Assembly: GCA_963989385.1 (NCBI GenBank) | Contig: OZ022506.1 | Location: forward strand, 8,950,841 to 9,014,840 | DNA from: Ctena decussata | Lineage: Eukaryota; Mollusca; Bivalvia; Lucinida; Lucinidae | Reading direction: 5' to 3' | DNA: 64,000 nucleotides | Shown: one piece after another, positions 56,071 to 64,000 of the stretch | Numbering within the stretch: position 1 is the stretch's first letter | Layout: each line of letters opens with the position of its first letter | The notes under the pieces: model-generated | What the model was told of the DNA's origin: nothing | Database searches by the model: none | Seen by the model: the letters and a program-made list of their open reading frames with translations, nothing else | Program-made: the position numbers and the translations under genes

Positions 56071-56940
56071 ACCCAGGACCGGATAAAAATCACGAGCATT
56101 CGATGCATTGGTTGTAATGGAGGTCACGTAACTGCGTAGTGACGTTGGTGTTTTAGATGATGACATCACGAAGACGGCCAAAATGACGTCAGTTTATGCA
56201 TGCCAGACGTTGACGTACAGAGCCGAATGGCGGTCGTTGAAAGCGGCGCCTTCTTTTAAAATCGAATTGAAACCTCTGAGGTACTAAAATTACGCCTTTT
56301 AACAAGTTCTAAAGATAATATAAAACGGGGTGTGCAAGAAAAAGTATCTATCGTGGGTGTGAGGTGCGGATAGAAAAATCTGTCACTCGGGATCACTGTT
56401 CGGAATCACTCGGCAAGCCTCGTGATGCCGAACAGTGACCCTCGTGACGGATTTTTCTATCCACACCTCATACCCATGAAAGATACTTATAATCTAACCC
56501 TGGTGTTCTGACCCAGGACCGGAAAAAAGCACGAGCTGTCAATGCATTGGTTGTATAGGAGCTCACGTACCTGCGTCGTCAAGTGACGTAGGCATTTTAG
56601 ACGACGACATCACGAAGACGGCAAAATGACGTCAGTTTATGCACACAAGCCGTTGACGTAAAGAGCCGAATGGCGTTCGATGAAAGCGGCGCCTTCTTTC
56701 AAAACCAAATTGAAACCTCTCAAGCACTAGAATGACGCATTTTAACAAGTGCTGTAGTCAAAACAAAACATGGTGTGCAAGAAAAAGTATCTATCATGGG
56801 TGTGAGGTGTGGATAGAAAAATCCGTCACTCCGGATCGTTCGGCATCACTCGGCAAGCCTCATGATGCCGAACAGTGGCCCTCGTGACGGATTTTTCTAT
56901 CCACACCTCATACCCATAAAAGATACTTATACGCCCTCGA
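56071..56940 (+). repeat. Two ~440 bp tandem units, each with a ~145 bp hairpin
   Basis: Units start ACCCAGGACCGGA at 56071 and 56511. Each has CGATGCATTGGTTGT- or AATGCATTGGTTGT-type sequence, GACATCACGAAGACGGC, AATGACGTCAGTTTATGC and GAAAGCGGCGCCTTCTTT. Each ends with a hairpin (56342-56488 and 56785-56929) whose arms are GTGAGGTGYGGATAGAAAAA and TTTTTCTATCCACACCTCAT around CGGCATCACTCGGCAAGCCT-like loops. Confidence 0.85.
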
Positions 56941-56999
56941 TTAAATTTGGCGATCCTGAGTGTCTCAGCTGGGCGTGTATTTATAGGACGCTTCAGTTT

Positions 57000-57560
57000 T
57001 GACTGATTCAAACTTACAGTCTCTGTTCATAACATCACAGCAATGCAATTGCATTTACCAAAATCTTTAAATGTCGCATCAAAAGTAACGTTTCACATCT
57101 CTTGCACATGCGTTTTTCTTTGGAAGCTAGGGAGGGCATTGTATTGTGAATAACTTCATTTCACTATATGTTTGTGTTTACAGCAGAGAGATACAATAAG
57201 ACGCACTTCCTTCCTTGTAGTATATGGTTTCGTACTGTAGGAAAAAGCAGGGGAAAATACAGTTTAAAGTTAGGGCTTTGTCTACAATAGAATCATAAAC
57301 ACGCACATTAGCAACTCAAACACCAACTCCAGGTAATTGTTAATAAACACCGATGACGGTAGAATATCAATAAATTATTGAATCGTGTCAGTTAAATGTC
57401 GATATTACTTAAATCGTTGGTTAATTCTTAAGAAGAAAGAACAACTGTTTGTAAGATATCAACACTGTTTCTCCATAAAAATGTAAGCAGAGTTTTACCT
57501 AACGCTTTAAGTCCACTCACTCTCTATTTCGGTACGTTTCAACCTTTACCGGCCTTCCTT
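57000..57560. other. No gene seen
   Basis: AT-rich sequence without a recognisable feature. Confidence 0.4.
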
Positions 57561-57564
57561 AGAA

Positions 57565-57674
57565 GAAAATGCAAGCAGAAAAATTAACCTTACATTTTTG
57601 TGATGGTCTTTGGTTCACATAAAGGAATGAAAACCAGTACAAGAAATGTAAAGTTAACTTCTGCTTGCATTTTC
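57565..57674. repeat. Hairpin with ~33 bp arms
   Basis: GAAAATGCAAGCAGAAAAAT and TAACCTTACATTT pair with AAATGTAAAGTTAA and CTTCTGCTTGCATTTTC around a 45 bp loop. Confidence 0.85.
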
Positions 57675-58115
57675 CTCCGGAGACGGTCGGTGGCGGAGAA
57701 ACGTAGAAATTAGACCAAAATAGAGCAACAAAACACGAAAATGAAACAGCGCGATACATTATGAAAAGTGATATTCTTATGAAAACTGACATTTGATCAA
57801 CATGATAAACATGATGGATGCGTTCCTCTAGGAGCAATAAAAACATTCATATGCAAGAATAAGGGTCAGCCTATGTAGTTTTGGCTAATGAAATTAAAAC
57901 CGCAAACTTTTTTTTCAAAGCCTCATCAGTGACCCTTGTGACCCGTTAACAAAAGCTAGGGAAAAACATACTGTAATTTTGATTTTTTAACATGCAGTCG
58001 ATCATCAGACAAGCCTTCGCCAAAAGGGGGTCTACACAATAAAACTATTGTCTAACATATGAGTCTTTACCGGTCACGTGTTCGCTGATCTCAAAGGATT
58101 AGAAGTAAAATAATT

Positions 58116-58351
58116 GAGCCGCGACACGACAAAACCAACAATGTGGTTGTGCGCCCAGCGCAGACTCAGATCAGCCTGGGCATCCGCCGAGTCTGATAAG
58201 AGTCTTCGTTTTCCGCATCGAAGTAGCTTAGACCCTTAGCTACACTTTAAGCGCTGAGCGAAGACTCTGATCAGTTTGGACAGATGCTTAGGCTGATCTG
58301 AGTCTGGGCTCGGCTCACAACCACATTGTTGGTTTTCTCGTGTCGCGGCTC
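58116..58351. mobile_element. Family G MITE, full length
   Basis: Ends GAGCCGCGACACGAC and CTCGTGTCGCGGCTC. The left flank is AATT and the right flank ATAT, so no clean duplication remains. The interior is near consensus (CAGATCAGCCTGGGCATCCG). Confidence 0.92.
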
Positions 58352-58645
58352 ATATGGACTTTCACTTTGGTTTATATACGGCGAGATGTTTTGACGGCCG
58401 CCAGCTGCAGCCCTTGCAAAAAAGCATCATAAATGAGTTCCTTTCAGGGCAAAAAAAAACCATTCATGTGAAAGAAGGGTAATTAGACTACGAAGTTTCG
58501 GCTCCTGATCAGTGATCCTGTGATGGACTGGCAAGGGAAGCCATGAGAAAACATACTAGCAAGACTAACGTGATACAATTAATACTAACTTTAAACAAAG
58601 CTGATTGTAAACAATAAATCCACTTGATAACCTTAATGGTAAAAT

Positions 58646-58858
58646 GGTAATAATAATAATGATAATAATAATAATAATAATTATTATTATTGTCGTATTA
58701 AATATTAAATAATAATGATAATAATAATGATAATAATAATAATAACAATAATGATAATAATAATAATAATATTTAATACAATAATAACAACGATAATAAT
58801 AATGATAATAGCATTATTACTATTATTATTATTATAACTATTATTATCCATGTAATAA
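58646..58858. repeat. (ATA/ATG)n and (ATT)n microsatellite
   Basis: About 210 bp of AAT/ATG triplets, partly self-complementary because an AAT run turns into ATT near 58680 and again near 58815. It directly precedes the TTAA-flanked element. Confidence 0.95.
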
Positions 58859-58883
58859 TTTATTTTCTTTTATTATAGCTTAA

Positions 58884-60037
58884 TGTGGCTGTCACACAGT
58901 GACGTATAGCATCAGCGTATGCCGACGTATGAGAAATTTAGTAAACACGCTGGTGTACGTTGAATAAGTTAGGGGTACGTTATGAACAAGTTACGAGTAC
59001 GCTCAAATACGTTGGTATAAGTTGTTGTACGTCGAATGCGGCCCAAAATTTTGTGCATGCATAAAATTTCCAACGTACGCCGACGTATTGTTTATAAGTT
59101 AGTCATAAGTTTGGTGTACGCAACAGGTAAGTTATGCGTACGTTCATGCACGTAACTTATAAGTTAGTCATACGTTGACATACGTCGGCAGGCAGCAGGG
59201 TCATTGTGGAGCGTACGCGTAACTTATTTCTAACTTATAGGTAACGTACCTGTAACTTATACCGAGCGTATCCAGAACGTATCCAACCTATGCCTGACGA
59301 CCTTAGAACGTATTCAACGTATCACGAACGCACCGAGCGTATTTAGGTAACATATCCGCCAGCAACCAGGGCTTCAGCTATATATATTGGATACAGATCA
59401 GCAATTCATCACTTTTAAATAAGGAATCTTCTTTGACCGCTTCTGCTTGTCGTTTTGGGGCTTGAGAGGGGGTTAATACTTCAGATGCCACCACAGCTGC
59501 TGCAGATGCCGCCACGGATACCACTAAAGAGGCATTGGAGTCTGCGCGAGAGGGAGGTTGGCTACCATCGTAGGCACGGCAGTCGGGTGATGATTGGGAC
59601 GACGGTAGGCATGCAGGTGGTCAGCTACTACCTGCAAAGTTCTCTAATTTTCGTTCTTTAGGAATGTCCATCGATCAACGTCCACTACAATAAAAAGAGT
59701 TGTAGAGAGCCGTCGCTTTACATCTGATCGTCGAAGCACGCTCCAACACGCTATACATAAGGTCGGCGTAAGTTAGACTAACGTTGTGCATGCGTTCGGC
59801 ATAAGACGATAACGCTACAGATACGCTGGGAACACGCTGTTATACGCTTGTATAAGTTATGTATACGCTAGGGATAAGTTGTGAATAAGTTATTTATACG
59901 TTTCAATACGCTATGTGTGCGTTCCAAAACCGGCTGCTGTTTGATATTTTAACTTATCTCCAGCGTATGCCAGCGTATTGGATAAATTTTTCATACGTTG
60001 GCATACGTTGTCTGAAACGTTGTAGTGTGACAGGGCC
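58884..60037. mobile_element. 1.15 kb TTAA-flanked element with dense CGTA motifs
   Basis: TTAA lies at 58880-58883 and 60038-60041. The left end TGTGGCTGTCACACAGTGAC and the inverse of the right end (GGCCCTGTCACACTACAACG) share CTGTCACAC at the same offset. The outer parts, 58910-59360 and 59760-60020, are packed with CGTA/TACG words such as GCCGACGTATG, AACTTATAAGTTA and ATACGTTGGCATACG. The core at 59380-59700 lacks them. TTAA targets suggest piggyBac- or Kolobok-type mobilisation (inference). Confidence 0.82.
59381..59620 (-). other. 80-codon open frame without ATG in the core of the TTAA element
   Basis: The minus strand is open from 59620 to the TAG at 59380-59378. It reads NASLVVSVAASAAAVVASEV, then TPSQAPKRQAEAVKEDSLFK and SDELLICIQYI. 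No start codon is present, so it would have to be a terminal exon. A possible acceptor (TTTGCAG at 59640-59634) precedes a different frame. An overlapping plus ORF (59455-59661) is equally long. It may be a remnant of transposase or of captured host sequence. Not recognised. Confidence 0.3.
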
Positions 60038-60567
60038 TTAAGGTGAGCGGTTTTACGAAAACTGTCATGAGCGAATTCATTCTTTGTACACTTATTTAAT
60101 TGGTGACTGAATAAAAAACAATTACTGGCGGTGTCATGTCCAAAATTGAGTTTCTCTAGGATACAATATGACAGCAAGGAGAATGACCACTTCATTACTC
60201 ACTTAGGTTATCCGGTTGAACAAGTACACTTTATCAATAATATGTCGTATTATTATTGTAGCAAGTTGTCAATCATGCTTTTAGCTCAGTTTTACTTAGT
60301 TAAGGCTTTAATAAAAGAGCCTATAATCGGATTGTGATGGTATTTATTCAATATTACTTGATCGAATCACCGACTTGACCTTGTTTCTTTCTGGGAAAAA
60401 AATCAGATACTTGGTAGCAAATAAAACAATAAATTGGCCGTGTAGAAGATGTTTTTTTTTTCAGGAAAGCAGTCCGAATAGAAACAAGCTAGATTTCAGG
60501 AGCACATGAAAACCATCAGCGGATTTTTTGACGAGTTGACCTAAAGGCAAAAAACACATTAGGGTTC

Positions 60568-60703
60568 GAGGCTATAAAACTTGAGAATAATCTCAAACTC
60601 AAAATAAAGCACACTGATTGGCTGCTTCCGAGCATGTGCTCGGAAAAAGCCAATAAGTGTGCTTTATTTTGAGTTTGATATTGTACTCAAGATTTATAAC
60701 CTC
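60568..60703. repeat. Palindromic element P, third copy
   Basis: 136 bp, outside the duplicated region: GAGGCTATAAAACTTGAG at the left, fold at GAGCATGTGCTC, and a right arm CAATAAGTGTGCTTTATTTT. The left and right arms show a few mismatches. Confidence 0.88.
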
Positions 60704-61074
60704 CGATCCAGGCACATGTGATACTTCTTTCCGTTTCTTTTGACATTTTGGAGAGCGTGCGTGTGAACTGTGATAGTTAGATAGATTTTAGCAGATCTTA
60801 TATAATTTAATTTGCATGAAAAATTCGGATTAAATTCCAGAGAGAGAACAAGCCGTAGACATTGTTAACATAAAACCCTAGCGATAGACCTATTTAAAAT
60901 GAGAGAGTAAATTACCCAGGAAAGACAGCAAGCACAACGGGCAATCAGGTCAAGTGAAGGGACCGACAAGAGAAGGCAATAGCAAAACGTCCCAAGGCGG
61001 TACTTTTGTTGCGGTTGCATTTGTTTTATGTTCGGTGCTGTTTAATTTATTGTGATCTCAGTTTAATCCTTCTA

Positions 61075-62486
61075 TCATAACAAGAGTTGTCAGAAGACAA
61101 CAAAGCGCGCCTAATGGGTGCCTGACTCTCAAGGTTACAAAGTATCCTGACTCAAAACATTGTTAACATAATTAACCAGGGGTGAATGTGGTAGCTAGTG
61201 CACAAATGAAGTTTGCATCAGACGCTAGACTAAGTCAGTTGTTCCCTTTCGCATACAGGGCCGACTTGTATGCCACTATCTGGACACTTTGCGGACATTG
61301 AGGGTCGGGTCCTCGTGCACCAGACGGAGAGATACCAACTCAGTCTAACTTATAATGCCTCATGGTGACAAAGGGTGGTTCCTAGTATGGGTTTTCACAC
61401 CACCTTTACCCAGTACTAAGTCGGTCTGATGACACCTCCTTACCCTTTGCAGACTTCTCATGTTTCCTTTTGTCCCATCCCATAACCTCACCCCAGCCTG
61501 AACCAGTTGTCAAAGCCTGGTCTCGGGTAAGTATCATACTGCATTTATTTAAACTTTGTAGCATAAAAGGTATCGAAGTTATGAGCTCGAAGAGAAATCC
61601 ATAGTCAAATTGCATACTTATTAAATAGTGCTAAAGGTACAAGGCAAAAATCACTCAACCATGAATAAAGGTCAAGGACACATAAGTCTGCATGGATGCT
61701 TTGCTGCTGCTGCAACCCAATGCTCCAGGGAAGGTCCTGACCAAATACGAAGCAGGTACCTCGAAAGAGTTTGGAGGTACGAGCCTTAAACTTTAACATC
61801 AAGATCATCATAGATATTGACCTCTTGCCCCACCCTAGACAAGGATTCTTACTCATACTTGTGGATATGATGGTGGGTGGATTGAAGGGGAGGGGTAGGT
61901 GGGTGTCATAGTGATCTATAAATAGTATGAGGTCATTCGCAATGTCAGACTGATCCACTATGCCAGGTATAATGTTAATTCATCAAATAGTGCTAGAGAT
62001 AGAAGGCAAAATCAGTAGACCGTGAATAAAGGTCAAGGACACAGGAGTCAGCATGGAAGCTTTGCAGCTGCTGCAATTATAGGGAAATGCTATTTGACCA
62101 AGTATCAAGTCTCTTGTGTCAAAGGTATCATGAAAACTAAAAAAAACTCCTCAAAAACAGTGCGAAACAGCAAAGTCAGTCGACCGTAACATATAGGTCA
62201 AGGTCACACAAATATGTAATAATGCTGCTGCAGTCGTATGGATGTATATATGTACCAAGTATAATGACTGTAGCTACTGTAGTTTGTAAGTTACAGAGTT
62301 AAACATCGAGTTAAACGCTAAAGTTAACATTGGGTTAACCTGTCACGGACGCCGACGAGGACGCTGACGCGAACGTGGACGCTAACGCTAACGCCAACGC
62401 TAACGCTAACGGATACTCGGACTACGACGCCGGGGGTATCGCATAAGCTCTCCTTTGCTTCGCAAAGGCGCGCTAAAAATAGAAAT
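61075..62486 (+). mobile_element. Helitron-like non-autonomous insertion
   Basis: It starts TCATAACAAGAGTTGTCAGA, then AGCGCGCC. Near its end a hairpin, CTTTG/CAAAG with a CTTCG loop (62454-62468), precedes GCGCGCTAA. A 5' TC, a hairpin a few bases before CTAA and no inverted repeats at the tips are Helitron-like. The interior has three diverged units with AAATAGTGCTA and AAAGGTCAAGGACACA or AGGTCAAGGTCACAC. About ten bases after CTAA remain unexplained, so the 3' end is uncertain. No Rep/helicase coding is seen. Confidence 0.6.
62347..62412. repeat. GACGCT/GCTAAC hexamer repeat
   Basis: About eleven hexamers shift from GACGCC/GACGCT to GCTAACGCTAAC, inside the Helitron-like insertion. Confidence 0.9.
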
Positions 62487-62739
62487 TAGGTAAAAATAAT
62501 TGTTAAATGTTTTTCATATAATTTGCTTAAACCGTTGTAACCCGTCTGTTGGTCTAAATTATTTAGTTCAATAAAGATAGCTGAGTTGCCATCTATTTGG
62601 GAAAGAGCTGCTGACTCGGCTTATCACTTGTAATTTATTGTTTGTTGGGATGTCTTTGTCAATCTTTCCCTTTGATGTTGGGGATAGGGTTTGGGATCTG
62701 ATTCAGTCAGTTCCTGAAGTGTAGTTACTCTTTAAACTG

Positions 62740-64000
62740 TTATAGCAAAACCAATAAATAAATAAAAACAAAAGTAAAATAAAACATAACTCCCATTACT
62801 ATAACAGCAAAACTACAGCTAGGAAATTGTATTGGAACGATCAGTAATGCACCGATATCAGTGTAACAAAGCAAAACTGCAAAGCAGACATCATACATCA
62901 AAGCAGAAGTGGTACCACTTTTAGGATGCATTACTACTCTGTTGTCTTTAAACTCTCAACTTTCCATTTGTGACGAATGGTAAATCAATTGTTTTAGGTG
63001 AGTCAATCCGTAAGCTGATTCGGATGGCTCACTGTTCTGTTTGGTGTCTGTTTTATACGCTCACTACTTCTTCCATTGGCTTCTTAAAGGCCAGGATTTT
63101 GTTCTATCATTTTAACCCACCAAAACTAATCCCCTCCAATAAGCAAGTGATAAGAAAATCAAAGGCACCTCCTAATCACCTTATTACTGGGGTCATAAAA
63201 CAATGCAGTGCTAAAATCACTACCTGCCTGAGGGGCCCCGGTGGGATAAATTCATGCATCAGTCAAAATGTAAGAGTTCAGAACAATATATTCTATAATT
63301 TGTAAAATATAATAAGCTGATTAGCAGTCAAAGAATACTCAAATGTTAATTTAAAAAAAAAAGAAAGAGAAAAAAAGGCTAAAAAAAATAAAAAAAAAGA
63401 ACTTTAGGGAGAAAGAAAAAAAAGAAAATTGAATATATTTCAGAAATATTACAATGTATTATCATTAACTAACTACTTTATTTTTTTGCATATTTTTGAT
63501 ATGTTATTTCTAATTTTACTTTCTTAAATTTTATTTACTTATTTTTATGTAATTTCTATTTATCTATTTTTTTGTGAAGTAAGTCAAGTGCTCAGTAATT
63601 TAATACATTAGCAATTATTATAATCGCAAGAACAAGAAAATATGCAAGATTTGAAGATGAAATTTTGTTTCAAGGATCACTTCAGAGACCCAAAAGACTT
63701 CAGTTTAATAAAATTGCGAACCCTGTGTTTTGAGCAGTTTGGTGACATTATACATGTTTTTGACACCTTTTGAAAACAGCGAATTGGTCAAAGTTCATTT
63801 GTTTTTACAAGAACTGACACTATAAGTTTGTTGGTTATAGACTGTGATTTGTAAATTATGAATTTATCATTATCAGTATTTTGTTTCCACAGAGTAAATA
63901 ATTTTATTTTCGCTTCTTTAATAATGGATTTTGATTGTGAAAAGGGATAGATGTGAACTTAAGATTTTGTAAACATTACCAGCATATCTGTATCAAAAAT
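62740..64000. other. No gene seen; A-rich low-complexity DNA
   Basis: The 111-codon plus ORF at 62970-63305 (motif FNPPKLIPSNKQVIRKSKAP) is not recognised. 63352-63430 is A-rich with scattered G. The remainder is AT-rich without features. Confidence 0.45.

Larger units (their letters stand above)
60985..62735 (+). mobile_element. RT-element 3' region interrupted by a 1.4 kb insertion
   Basis: The left part (60985-61074) matches 1845-1930 (CGTCCCAAGGCGGTACTTTT, TGTTCGGTGCTGTTTAATTT). The right part resumes at 62487 with TAGGTAAAAATAATTGTTAA and GGGAAAGAGCTGCTGACTCG and runs to AGTTCCTGAAGTGTAGTTAC. The copy at 1.8-2.2 kb shows the unbroken sequence. Confidence 0.85.

Noticed and set aside
58646..58858. 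CRISPR-like or satellite array
   Set aside because: It is a plain trinucleotide microsatellite with no spacers.
62970..63305. 111-codon plus ORF
   Set aside because: No domain, next to A-rich low-complexity sequence, no repeated copy.

Overview
The window looks like nuclear DNA from an animal, most probably a bivalve mollusc. No ribosome-binding sites, operons or dense ORFs are present, so it is not prokaryotic. The sequence is AT-rich with microsatellites, poly-A and poly-T tracts, and layered transposon remains of kinds I associate with bivalve genomes: tRNA-derived SINEs with a tail around GGACGTTAA, a repetitive reverse-transcriptase-linked ORF ending in SDSMMAPT, tandem repeats carrying GGTCATGTGACC or AAGGTCA, and GGACGGAC-rich ends. 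The organism call is inference. I found no host protein-coding gene I would defend. The longest ORFs (about 60-150 codons) are spread evenly over both strands, as expected by chance, and the coding traces I can recognise are dead transposon genes.

Layout. 1-2.2 kb: ~150 bp tandem repeats, then the tail of an RT-type ORF with a long 3' region. 2.6-9.1 kb: a SINE, three copies of a fold-back MITE (here called family G, ends GAGCCGCG), a ~450 bp tandem array, and two copies of a second MITE (family T, ends GGGTA). 9.3-12.1 kb: a minus-strand RT-element tail and a Tc1-type transposase relic split by a retroelement fragment. 14.04-34.81 kb: a direct tandem duplication of about 10 kb. Its two units differ mainly by insertions, so each unit shows the empty site for the other's transposons. 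34.8-38 kb: RT-element tails and a 1.6 kb TA-flanked element that contains a SINE with an 18 bp target duplication. 38.4-46 kb: several fold-back elements, a LINE endonuclease/RT relic and the best-preserved RT-type ORF tail. 46-53.5 kb: mostly featureless, with one nested insertion. 53.5-60.7 kb: hairpin-bearing tandem repeats, two more family G MITEs (one inside a palindrome), and a 1.15 kb TTAA-flanked element full of CGTA motifs. 61-64 kb: an RT-element 3' region split by a 1.4 kb Helitron-like insertion, then featureless AT-rich DNA.

The features do not form a pathway. Together they record successive transposition. The most informative parts are the insertions whose exact empty site is also in the window: the 4 bp target duplication of family G, a 1.0 kb 5'-truncated LINE with a 7 bp duplication, and a 1.05 kb TA element nested in a tandem repeat. 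I see no evidence of an undescribed defence, biosynthetic or regulatory system. The best candidates for undescribed biology are the fold-back families and the CGTA-rich TTAA element.
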